From: Alphaproteobacteria bacterium | GTDB taxonomy: Bacteria > Pseudomonadota > Alphaproteobacteria > ATCC43930 > CGMCC-115725 | Length of the DNA: 7,325 bases | Assembly: GCA_005884825.1 (NCBI GenBank) | Contig: VAZT01000316.1 | Span: 1 to 7,325, forward strand | Direction of reading: 5' to 3' | Shown here: piece by piece, positions 1 through 5,871 of the stretch | Layout of the letters: each line of letters opens with the position of its first letter | How positions within the stretch are numbered: position 1 is the first letter of the stretch | Notes under the pieces: model-generated | Told to the model about the DNA's origin: nothing | What the model saw: only the letters and a program-made list of their open reading frames with translations | Databases searched by the model: none | Program-made: the position numbers and the translations under genes

Positions 1-83
1 AGATGCGAGCGGCAGTGGTGGATATCCAAAAGGGACTCAATAATCTGCAGCTGCAGTTTGTCGAGCGCCCGAAGGCGAGATGA
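1..83 (+). CDS. 3' end of a gene cut by the window edge (unidentified)
   Basis: The frame containing position 3 is open from the window edge to a TGA at 81-83. If the ATG at 3 is only internal, this is the tail of a longer protein. The visible 26 residues include a helical stretch with spaced hydrophobics (VDIQKGLNNLQLQFVE) and a basic end, which would suit the C-terminal end of a coiled-coil protein. The stop overlaps the ATG of the next small lipoprotein ORF as ATGA, the usual sign of translational coupling. I do not recognise a family. An inner-membrane spanin tail (Rz-like) is one possibility, because a tiny lipoprotein follows and an endolysin gene lies downstream, but that is inference from position only. 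Confidence 0.3.
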   Translation, partial: MRAAVVDIQKGLNNLQLQFVERPKAR

Positions 84-196
84 TCCCCGTGTGGTGCTTG
101 GCGGTCGTCTTCTTGCTGTTCGGCTGCAGCTCAAGCCAATCAATCAATCCACGTTCGAAGCAGCCCCTCCTCGGCCCCGACAGGAAGCCCCAATAG
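80..196 (+). CDS. Very small lipoprotein ORF (38 aa), possible o-spanin or broken lipoprotein
   Basis: Reading from ATG 80, which overlaps the preceding TGA, gives a 38-residue peptide. It starts with a hydrophobic signal (MIPVWCLAVVFLLFGC) and a lipobox-like LFGC, so Cys16 would be lipidated after signal peptidase II cleavage. Only about 23 residues would remain, ending in a Lys/Pro-containing tail. Rz1-type outer-membrane spanins are short lipoproteins coupled to or embedded in the i-spanin gene, so an o-spanin is possible. Alternatively the gene is broken. The overlapping frame 58-351 continues with Pro-, Glu- and Lys-rich sequence and looks like the missing C-terminal half after a one-base slip in the C-rich stretch around 165-180. 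The signal and lipobox are seen directly; the function is inferred. Confidence 0.4.
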   Translation: MIPVWCLAVVFLLFGCSSSQSINPRSKQPLLGPDRKPQ

Positions 197-820
197 AGCC
201 GCCAAAGGCGGAAACGAAACAAGATGCCGCTCCTGTGCCTAAAAACGTCGACATTCAGTCGGCGATACATGCCTCTGATGAGGCTCGCGAGCTTCTCGAT
301 CGGCGGCGTTATATCCTGGACGCCGGGTCCGACAAGGATAACGCCCGTTGACCAAGCTCACGCAATCTAGAGCTTATGGCCGAGATCTAAGGCAGAGACG
401 CGCGCGAGGTCATTGCCGAATATCCGGCGGCAACTCTGGCATGCCCGCAGACCGATCCTACACGCCGGGTTGCTTTATCTTCGGGGCTGCTACGCTTAGC
501 GCTGCCGATTTTTGGGGCGCCGCTCGCTTCCCGGCACGTCTCCGTAGCGGACAATGAGGGCCCGGGTAACGCCGCCGAAGTTATTACAAATGGCTGCCCG
601 CGCAGAATACGTCTCCTTCCTCGGCGTCCAACCGACAGCCAATGTCATGTTTTCACTGTCATGCAAGGGCCGCAGATGGCTTGTCGATCAACTCGAGGAC
701 CTTCGTGTGGCCACCGATCGCGGTAGCTTGCGTCTGCGAGTCGCCCTCTGGCTCGAGGCGATATTTTCGTAGCGGCTACGGCGTGGCGCAATTCAAGCAA
801 GCAATTCTAGGTTTTCAACA
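197..820 (+). other. About 620 bases without a convincing gene; probably decayed coding sequence
   Basis: No open frame here has a convincing start, ribosome binding site and recognisable protein together. The frame of position 58 runs to a TGA at 349-351 with plausible coding character (Pro-rich, then an acidic and basic helical end). It resumes after a second in-frame TAA at 388-390 and is open again to a TAG near 721-723 without any early start codon. That pattern of one frame reopening after stops fits a degraded gene, but it could also be chance openness in GC-rich DNA. Open frames at 348-557 and 554-772 overlap as ATGA but their translations look like noise. No tRNA, repeat array or clear promoter was seen. 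Confidence 0.4.
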
Positions 821-1510
821 ATGACCATCTTTGTCGGCGAACAACCGAGTTTGTTGCCAGTGTTGTCCGCACCCTACATCCCGCCGATCACGTCTGATGT
901 CGTGGTCGATCTCAGCCACTGGCAGGCACCGGTCGATTTTGCGCGGGCTAAATTGGCGGGAATCGTGGCGGTGATATTGAAGGCCACGCAGGGTTCGGAG
1001 AGGATTGACGTAACCTTCGCTCAGCGCTTTGCGGCAGCTACCGCCTCAGGACTGCTGGTTGGGGCCTATCACTTCCTCGATGATTCGCCGCCGGGACTCC
1101 AGATCGAGAATTTCCTATCCGTTGCAGAAGGCTGTTCGGTGCTGGCGCTCGATGCCGAGCGGAACGCGATCGGGGGCACTGTGACGATGACGCAGGCCGC
1201 CGAAGCGGCGGCTCGGTTCCATATGGCGACTGGCTCCATGCCGTTGATTTATATAAACCGTTATGGGCCCGACCAACGAGGCACCGGTCTTCCCAATAAT
1301 GTCTTGTCGCGCTGCCCGCTCTGGCTGCCGGCCTACAGCTCGCGGCCAGTTTGTCCACCCGGGTGGTCGAAATGGGCGCTCTGGCAGCACACCGATGGAA
1401 ACATCGGTTCCGATGCGGTCCCGGTCGCAGGGATCGGCCATTGTGATCGCAGCCGATTCGCCGGCACGATCGCCGATCTCGTCAGCTGGTGGAAGAATCC
1501 TCAGCGTTGA
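821..1510 (+). CDS. GH25 family muramidase (lysozyme), probable phage-type endolysin
   Basis: This 229-residue protein has the hallmarks of glycoside hydrolase family 25, which cleaves the MurNAc-GlcNAc bond of peptidoglycan. In order these are VVVDLSHWQ at 27-35 with the first-strand Asp30, ILKATQG (52-58), GAYHF (81-85), the catalytic DxE in LALDAE (Asp111, Glu113), IYINR (143-147), WALWQHTDG (185-193) and a C-terminal CDRSRF (208-213) in place of the usual Asp-x-Asn-x-Phe. The domain fills the whole protein with no cell-wall-binding module. The N-terminus has no signal peptide, so release would need a holin or another route, as for phage endolysins. The ATG at 821 has only a weak TAGG (808-811) upstream. 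A small lipoprotein follows after 88 bases, suggesting a lysis cassette. All expected active-site residues are present. A domesticated bacterial lysozyme is the alternative. Confidence 0.88.
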   Translation: MTIFVGEQPSLLPVLSAPYIPPITSDVVVDLSHWQAPVDFARAKLAGIVAVILKATQGSERIDVTFAQRFAAATASGLLVGAYHFLDDSPPGLQIENFLSVAEGCSVLALDAERNAIGGTVTMTQAAEAAARFHMATGSMPLIYINRYGPDQRGTGLPNNVLSRCPLWLPAYSSRPVCPPGWSKWALWQHTDGNIGSDAVPVAGIGHCDRSRFAGTIADLVSWWKNPQR

Positions 1511-1598
1511 TAGTAGGGCCAAAATCTTAATCAAGAGCAACCCACGATGCCGATCGGGACAGCGCAGGGGTTGTCGGTCGTGGTATAGATTTGACGAC

Positions 1599-1835
1599 AT
1601 GTGGGTGTTGTTGAAACCGCGGATCCACGCTGCGGCGATTGTCGCAGCTCTGGTGTTAACCGGCTGCACCGTCGCGCGAGACACCTCCTGCAAATGTCCC
1701 AAACCAGTCGCTTACGACGATGCGACCCTCAAAGAAATCTCGCAAGCTCTGCGTGCTTTGCCGTCCGACAACGTCCTTCATCGCGCTATGGAGGATTACG
1801 AAAACGAGCGCGACGACCTGCGCTTTTGTCCGTGA
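1599..1835 (+). CDS. Small lipoprotein next to the endolysin, candidate spanin-like lysis protein (78 aa)
   Basis: From ATG 1599 the protein begins with a basic and hydrophobic signal ending in LVLTGC, a near-perfect lipobox, so Cys23 should be lipidated. The frame is also open upstream to 1263, but that part is a shadow of the GH25 gene, and the lipobox distance fixes this start. The mature part of 56 residues carries Cys31 and Cys33 (SCKCPKP), a Tyr39, a helix with LRALPSD, and a C-terminal MEDYENERDDLRFCP with Cys77. A Cys33-Cys77 disulfide is possible. I recall this layout (Cys-Pro, Tyr, Leu-Pro, Asp-Tyr, Arg, terminal Cys) from small lipoproteins beside lysozyme genes in proteobacterial prophages, but can name no family. 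It has no second membrane span. An o-spanin or lysis accessory role is inferred from position. No good ribosome binding site is visible. Confidence 0.6.
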   Translation: MWVLLKPRIHAAAIVAALVLTGCTVARDTSCKCPKPVAYDDATLKEISQALRALPSDNVLHRAMEDYENERDDLRFCP

Positions 1836-1933
1836 CGCTGACCCGGGCAGCAAATCGTCGCGCGTTAGTATAGCGCTCGCCAAACAGGGCTTGCAGGCTT
1901 AAAAGGGGGCCATTCACCTGCGGCCGAGACGCT

Positions 1934-3169
1934 ATGCCTGAGGATTTCTATCGCATCAAGCGCCTTCCCCCCTACGTCTTCAGCGAGGTCAATGCATTGA
2001 AGGCCCAGGCGCGAGCGGCCGGGCGGGACGTCATTGACCTGGGCATGGGAAATCCCGACGGTCCGACCCCGCCTCACATCGTGGCCAAGCTCGTCGAAGC
2101 GGTCCAGAATCCCAAGACCCATGGATATTCCGTATCGCGCGGTATTGCGGGGCTGCGACGCGCTTGCGCCGGCTATTACGCGCGGCGTTTCGGGGTCGAA
2201 CTCGATTCCGAGCGCGAGGTTATCGTCACGCTCGGGTCGAAAGAGGGCCTCGCCAATCTCGCGCAGGCGATCACCGCGCCCGGCGACATCGTCCTCGTCC
2301 CCAACCCTTGCTATCCGATCCACGCCTTCGGCTTCATCATGGCTGGCGCTTCCATACGCCATGTTCCGATGGGGCCCGAATTCGACTTCCTCGGCGAGCT
2401 AAAAAAGGCGGTGCGGCACAGCGTGCCGGCGCCGCTTGCCATCGTGCTCAATTTTCCGGCCAATCCGACGGCACAAACCGCCGACCTTGGTTTCTATGAA
2501 GAGATCGTCGCGTTCTGCCGGCGCCACGAAATTGTCGTGCTGTCCGACATCGCCTACGCCGAGATCTATTTCGACGGTAAGCCGCCGCCCTCGATCCTCG
2601 AGGTGCCGGGGGCCCGGGATGTCGCGGTCGAGTTTTCTTCGTTGAGCAAGACCTATTCGATGGCCGGATGGCGCATCGGGTTCGCAGTTGGCAATGCGCG
2701 ATTGATCACTGCGTTGACGCGGGTCAAGTCTTATCTCGACTACGGCGCGTTCACACCCATCCAGGTCGCGGCGACCGCGGCTCTCAACGGACCGCAGGAC
2801 TGTATCACTGAAATCCGCGAGCGTTACCGCGCGCGCCGCGATGTGTTCATCGATGGGCTGCGTCAAGCCGGGTGGGAGGTACCGACACCCGACGCGACGA
2901 TGTTCGCGTGGGCGCCGATCCCGCCCGCCTTCCGCGCGATCGGCAGCCTCGGGTTCTCCAAGCTGTTGCTCGAACAGGCCAATGTGGCGGTATCGCCAGG
3001 TGTCGGCTTTGGCGAATATGGCGAAGGGTTCGTCCGTATCGCCCTGGTCGAGAACCGGCAACGACTGCGTCAGGCCGCACGCAATATTAAGGCTTTCCTC
3101 TCTGGTCGTAACGAGATAGCCGAACCGCGCCGTCGCGGCCAGAATTCTGCCGCGGTGGCATCGGGCTGA
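1934..3169 (+). CDS. alaC: AlaC-type PLP-dependent aminotransferase (alanine transaminase family)
   Basis: This is a class I/II (fold type I) aminotransferase of 411 residues, the usual length. It closely resembles E. coli AlaC along its whole length: RLPPYVF near the start, MGNPDGPTPPHIV (38-50), HGYSVSRGI (63-71), GSKEGLANL (101-109), NPCYPIH (124-130), NFPANPTAQ with Asn177, SDIAYAE with Asp205 and Tyr208, SSLSKTYSMAGWRIGF with PLP Schiff-base Lys239, KSYLDYGAFTPIQVAA (265-280) and FVRIALVEN with substrate-carboxylate Arg368. AlaC makes alanine from pyruvate with glutamate as donor; related proteins are often labelled LL-diaminopimelate aminotransferase, so the exact substrate is uncertain. 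It should be cytoplasmic and dimeric. The start fits the family and has GAGA (1926-1929) just upstream. The last 20 residues are a variable tail. In many alphaproteobacteria a homoserine dehydrogenase gene follows; here it does not. Confidence 0.9.
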   Translation: MPEDFYRIKRLPPYVFSEVNALKAQARAAGRDVIDLGMGNPDGPTPPHIVAKLVEAVQNPKTHGYSVSRGIAGLRRACAGYYARRFGVELDSEREVIVTLGSKEGLANLAQAITAPGDIVLVPNPCYPIHAFGFIMAGASIRHVPMGPEFDFLGELKKAVRHSVPAPLAIVLNFPANPTAQTADLGFYEEIVAFCRRHEIVVLSDIAYAEIYFDGKPPPSILEVPGARDVAVEFSSLSKTYSMAGWRIGFAVGNARLITALTRVKSYLDYGAFTPIQVAATAALNGPQDCITEIRERYRARRDVFIDGLRQAGWEVPTPDATMFAWAPIPPAFRAIGSLGFSKLLLEQANVAVSPGVGFGEYGEGFVRIALVENRQRLRQAARNIKAFLSGRNEIAEPRRRGQNSAAVASG

Positions 3170-3286
3170 CAGCGTCTATGGTGCCCCACAACATGCGCGA
3201 CGCCGTGGGAATGCATGCGGCTACGAAACGTTATCCATATTGTGCTACAACAGTACCTTGCGCGACGGCCGAAGGGGATGCACTCT

Positions 3287-3550
3287 ATGCCCTCGGCGAT
3301 GATGGAGGAACCAACCGTGGCGAGCGCAGACCACCGCAGGCGCGGGAGAAGAGGCGGGGTTGTCGGTCGACGTTCAACGTCGGGTGGCTTCTTTTCCGGC
3401 CTCATTCTCGGGTTGGGTGCCGTTACTCTCGTGAACTCATCGCAAATCGAGGCGCCAAGATATCGGGGGCGCGGGCTCAAAGGCGATTGGTCTGCTGTTG
3501 GCGATGACCTAAGATCGGCGATGCGGCGCGCCAATGGCGAGGAGGCGTAG
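3287..3550 (+). CDS. Small single-span membrane protein, unidentified (87 aa)
   Basis: I do not recognise a family. The start at ATG 3287 is chosen because GAAGGGG at 3271-3277 lies nine bases upstream; ATGs at 3278, 3299 and 3302 are in the same frame and the frame is open back to 3215. The protein has a very basic segment (RRRGRRGGVVGRR, residues 17-29), then a Gly-rich hydrophobic span (about 33-50, GFFSGLILGLGAVTLVN) and a hydrophilic tail with DWSAVGDDLRSAM (67-79). By the positive-inside rule the N-terminus would be cytoplasmic. Its last 17 bases overlap the start of the DUF2335-type gene, suggesting the two are translated together and may act together at the membrane. A holin-like role cannot be excluded given the nearby endolysin, but nothing in the sequence proves it. 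Confidence 0.5.
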   Translation: MPSAMMEEPTVASADHRRRGRRGGVVGRRSTSGGFFSGLILGLGAVTLVNSSQIEAPRYRGRGLKGDWSAVGDDLRSAMRRANGEEA

Positions 3551-4122
3551 AAACTCGCCCTCGGCTCGACGCGACGGCAGCTCCTCTCAGACAGCGGGTT
3601 CCTCTCCATCCCTTGATAGTTCGGCCGAAAATCTGCCGGCCATAGTACGCAAGGAAATTGATCAAGAGCTTTCCCAACTCGAAGCGCAACTCGGGCCACA
3701 GACGCGCGTTCACGTTCGGCAATCAATGGTTCGGATTGCGCATGAAGTAGCTGAGTTTTCCGGGCCACTGCCGCCCCCATCATTATCTTCGCGAGTATGA
3801 CATGATCATTGCCGGCGCGGCTGATCGCATTATCTCGATGGCTGAGGCGGAACAAAAGCACCGCCACCGCTGGGAGCGGTCAGCACTAAACAGCACGAAC
3901 ATCGGTCTATGGTTTGGTTTCCTAGTCGCTCTAGGTCTTGTCGGCGGTGGAGTATATTCGGTCTACGCTGGTCAGCCGTATGTGGCAGGAGGATTTCTGA
4001 CAGCCGGCGCAATTGGTATGGTTCCCGCCCTGATCAGAGGCAAAGATCTGGTCGTGCAAAGGGAGCGAGATAGCGTTGAGCCGCCGGCAAATCGTAGCTC
4101 GATCCGACGCGGGCAGCGCTAA
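3534..4122 (+). pseudogene. DUF2335-type membrane protein gene, split by a frameshift at a C5 run
   Basis: Two open frames together make one DUF2335-like protein. The first (3534-3800) has a Ser/Arg-rich lead, a helical stretch with VRKEIDQELSQLEAQL (38-53), and ends in the family-typical FSGPLPPP before running into eight unrelated residues and a TGA. The continuation HHYLREYDMIIAGAADRIISMAE appears in the next frame (first 20 residues or so straddle ATG 3802), followed by two hydrophobic spans. Dropping one C from CCGCCCCCAT (3771-3780) joins the halves into about 195 residues, a normal length for this family of unknown function. The break could be a true mutation, a sequencing or assembly error, or rarely translational slippage. 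The start overlaps the preceding small membrane protein gene by 17 bases. Confidence 0.72.
3802..4122 (+). CDS. C-terminal, membrane-spanning half of the split DUF2335-type protein (106 aa)
   Basis: This open frame could be translated on its own, because its ATG lies one base after the TGA (3798-3800) of the upstream half, a spacing compatible with translational restart. It begins inside the conserved region (IIAGAADRIISMAEAEQKHRHRWE), then has two hydrophobic spans, about residues 34-56 (IGLWFGFLVALGLVGG and on) and 60-78 (YVAGGFLTAGAIGMVPALI), and a charged C-terminal tail. In intact relatives these spans anchor the protein in the inner membrane. Whether the fragment is made or functions is unknown; the more likely reading is that it is the 3' part of the broken gene. 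Confidence 0.5.
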   Translation: MIIAGAADRIISMAEAEQKHRHRWERSALNSTNIGLWFGFLVALGLVGGGVYSVYAGQPYVAGGFLTAGAIGMVPALIRGKDLVVQRERDSVEPPANRSSIRRGQR

Positions 4123-4139
4123 GGCAGTTCACAATTCAA

Positions 4140-4179
4140 AGTGAGGCCTACCCGATTCCGGCGGGTTTGACTTCTCACT
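4140..4179. repeat. Nested inverted repeat upstream of rpmJ
   Basis: AGTGAG at 4140-4145 pairs with CTCACT at 4174-4179, and inside it ACCCG (4150-4154) pairs with CGGGT (4162-4166) around a 7-base loop. There is no T tract after it, so it is not a classic intrinsic terminator, though it could end transcription of the upstream genes weakly. Its right arm falls in the spacer of the predicted rpmJ promoter, just after the -35 box, so it could instead be an operator. Chance is also possible, as both stems are short. Confidence 0.3.
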
Positions 4180-4195
4180 GAGGGCTCCGTATGTT
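4167..4195 (+). promoter_or_regulatory. Predicted sigma70-type promoter for rpmJ (and possibly glcDEF)
   Basis: TTGACT at 4167-4172 and TATGTT at 4190-4195 are separated by exactly 17 bases, close to the housekeeping consensus. Transcription would begin near 4202, giving a short leader of about 20 bases before rpmJ. GGAC at 4210-4213 may serve as the ribosome binding site. This is the best promoter match noticed in the window, which suits a ribosomal protein gene. Confidence 0.55.
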
Positions 4196-4220
4196 CCTGC
4201 CCTCGTCATGGACTTTGGGT

Positions 4221-4346
4221 ATGAAGATCGTCAATTCGCTCAAGACATTGAAGAAGCGGGACAAGGGCTGCCGCATCGTCCGCCGCAAGGGGCGGGTCTA
4301 CGTCATCAACAAGGCCAATCCGCGGTACAAGGCCCGCCAGGGCTGA
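4221..4346 (+). CDS. rpmJ: 50S ribosomal protein L36 (bL36)
   Basis: This 41-residue, highly basic protein (it starts MKIVNSLKTLKKRDKGCR and ends with NPRYKARQG) is the large-subunit protein L36, which binds 23S rRNA. The central IVRRKGRVYVINK is the family signature. It is the longer form typical of Alphaproteobacteria. It lacks the four zinc ligands of the 37-residue Cys-type L36, keeping only Cys17, so it should fold without zinc. It is easily missed because an open frame of glcD runs over it in another frame. The ATG at 4221 follows a predicted promoter (4167-4195) and GGAC at 4210-4213. glcD begins 23 bases after its stop with no clear terminator between. Confidence 0.95.
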   Translation: MKIVNSLKTLKKRDKGCRIVRRKGRVYVINKANPRYKARQG

Positions 4347-4369
4347 GCTGGGACGCGGGATCCCTGCCG

Positions 4370-5857
4370 ATGCGAATGCCGATGCCGGACGCCGCGCTCA
4401 TCGAGCGCCGCGCCGACATCGTGGGGGCGCTCCGCCGCATTGTCCCGGGTGAAGGCGTCATCGTTTCGGAGGCCGAGCGGCGGGTTTATGAGAGCGACGG
4501 GCTGACCGCCTACCGGCAGCTCCCGCTCGTCGTTGTGCTGCCTTCGACCGTCGAACAGGTTGCGGCGGTGCTGCGCTATTGCAAGGAAATCGGCATCAAA
4601 GTCGTGCCGCGCGGTGCCGGCACCTCGCTATCCGGCGGTGCACTGCCGTTGGCCGACGGCGTCCTCCTCGGCATGGCCAAGTTTAATCGCATTCTCGAAA
4701 TCGACTACGACGATCGGTGCGCGGTCGTTCAGCCCGGTGTCACCAACCTGGCGATCAGCAAAGCCGTCGAGCACGCCGGTTTTTACTATGCCCCGGATCC
4801 GTCGAGCCAGATCGCGTGCACGATCGGCGGCAACGTTGCGGAAAATTCCGGCGGCGTGCATTGCCTGAAGTACGGGCTTACCACAAACAACATCCTCGGC
4901 ATCGAAATGGTGCTGATGAATGGCGAGATCATCCGACTTGGCGGCAAGCACCTCGACGCCGACAATTATGATGTGCTTGGTGTCATGACCGGGTCCGAGG
5001 GGTTGCTGGGGGTCGTTACCGAGGTCACCGTGCGCATTCTTCCCAAGCCGACCACGGCACGGGCATTGCTGATCGGTTTTCCGACGACCGAGGATGCCGC
5101 CAATTGTGTCGCCGAGGTGATCGGCGCCGGGATCATCCCAGCCGGCATGGAAATGATGGATCGTCCGGCGATCCATGCTGCCGAGGCCTTCGTCAAGGTC
5201 GGCTACCCCCTCGATGTCGAGGCATTGCTCATCGTCGAGCTGGACGGCGCGCCCGCGGAGGTCGATCACTTAATCGATAAGGTTGAAGCGATCGCCCGCA
5301 ACCGTGACGCCACTACGATCCGGCCCAGCCGTGACGAGCCCGAGCGATTAGCCTTTTGGTCCGGGCGCAAAGCCGCCTTTCCCGCTGTCGGCCGGATCTC
5401 GCCCGACTATTACTGCATGGACGGAACGATCCCGCGCGCCCGGCTCGCGGAGGTCCTCACGCGGATGCGGACGCTGTCGGAGCAATACCGACTCTCGGTC
5501 GCGAACGTCTTCCATGCCGGCGACGGCAATCTCCATCCGCTTATCCTCTACGACGCCAACAAGCCCGGCGAGGTCGAGCGTGCCGAGGCCTTTGGTGCCG
5601 ATATCCTCAAGCTCTGCGTCGAAGTCGGTGGAGTGCTTACCGGCGAGCACGGGGTCGGCGTCGAAAAGCGCGACCTTATGGGAACAATGTTCGACGAGTG
5701 CGACCTGGCGCACCAGCAGCGCCTCAAATGCGCTTTCGATCCGGATGGCTTGCTCAACCCGGGCAAGGTCTTTCCACAGCTGCATCGCTGCGCCGAGCTC
5801 GGTCGTCTTCATGTCCATGCCGGTCGGCTTCCGTTCCCGGATCTGCCGCGTTTTTGA
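4370..5857 (+). CDS. glcD: Glycolate oxidase (dehydrogenase) subunit GlcD, FAD-binding
   Basis: GlcD is the catalytic FAD subunit of the GlcDEF complex, which oxidises glycolate (and D-lactate in some species) to glyoxylate and passes electrons to the respiratory chain. The protein is 495 residues, as expected. The FAD-binding PCMH domain holds LPLVVVLPSTVEQV (51-64), PRGAGTSLSGG (80-90), QPGVTN (121-126) and IGGNVAENSGG (152-162). The C-terminal cap domain holds HAGDGNLHP (382-390), GEHGVG (425-430) and the closing LNPGKVFP (462-469). The open frame extends back to 4208, but that part overlaps rpmJ and reads as non-family sequence. GGGA (4357-4360) sits nine bases before ATG 4370; ATG 4376 or 4382 are alternatives. 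glcE follows after 14 bases in one operon. Confidence 0.94.
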   Translation: MRMPMPDAALIERRADIVGALRRIVPGEGVIVSEAERRVYESDGLTAYRQLPLVVVLPSTVEQVAAVLRYCKEIGIKVVPRGAGTSLSGGALPLADGVLLGMAKFNRILEIDYDDRCAVVQPGVTNLAISKAVEHAGFYYAPDPSSQIACTIGGNVAENSGGVHCLKYGLTTNNILGIEMVLMNGEIIRLGGKHLDADNYDVLGVMTGSEGLLGVVTEVTVRILPKPTTARALLIGFPTTEDAANCVAEVIGAGIIPAGMEMMDRPAIHAAEAFVKVGYPLDVEALLIVELDGAPAEVDHLIDKVEAIARNRDATTIRPSRDEPERLAFWSGRKAAFPAVGRISPDYYCMDGTIPRARLAEVLTRMRTLSEQYRLSVANVFHAGDGNLHPLILYDANKPGEVERAEAFGADILKLCVEVGGVLTGEHGVGVEKRDLMGTMFDECDLAHQQRLKCAFDPDGLLNPGKVFPQLHRCAELGRLHVHAGRLPFPDLPRF

Positions 5858-5871
5858 AGCAATTGGGGGCA

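Noticed and set aside
348..772. ORFs 348-557 and 554-772 overlapping by ATGA, as a possible coupled pair.
   Set aside because: Translations are low in recognisable structure, with no ribosome binding sites and no recognisable similarity; the overlap is likely chance.
1115..1702. A 195-codon open frame on the minus strand opposite the GH25 gene.
   Set aside because: It mirrors the codon structure of the GH25 gene and its translation shows no recognisable domain; shadow of the real gene.
2399..3061. A 220-codon minus-strand open frame inside alaC.
   Set aside because: alaC on the + strand has full family similarity and all catalytic residues; this is an antisense shadow.
3243..3251. TGCTACAAC as an extended -10 promoter element before the small membrane protein.
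   Set aside because: No matching -35 box at 16-18 bases; too weak to list.
1567..3369. A 14-base direct repeat, GGGGTTGTCGGTCG, at 1567-1580 and 3356-3369, flanking the lipoprotein and alaC.
   Set aside because: In 7.3 kb of GC-rich DNA a 14-base match is not very unlikely by chance, the second copy lies inside a basic coding segment, and there is no integrase or tRNA nearby to support an attachment site.
3070..3867. A 265-codon minus-strand open frame opposite the small membrane protein and DUF2335 genes.
   Set aside because: The translation is Arg/Ser/Pro-rich without motifs, while the + strand carries a recognisable DUF2335 core; treated as a shadow.
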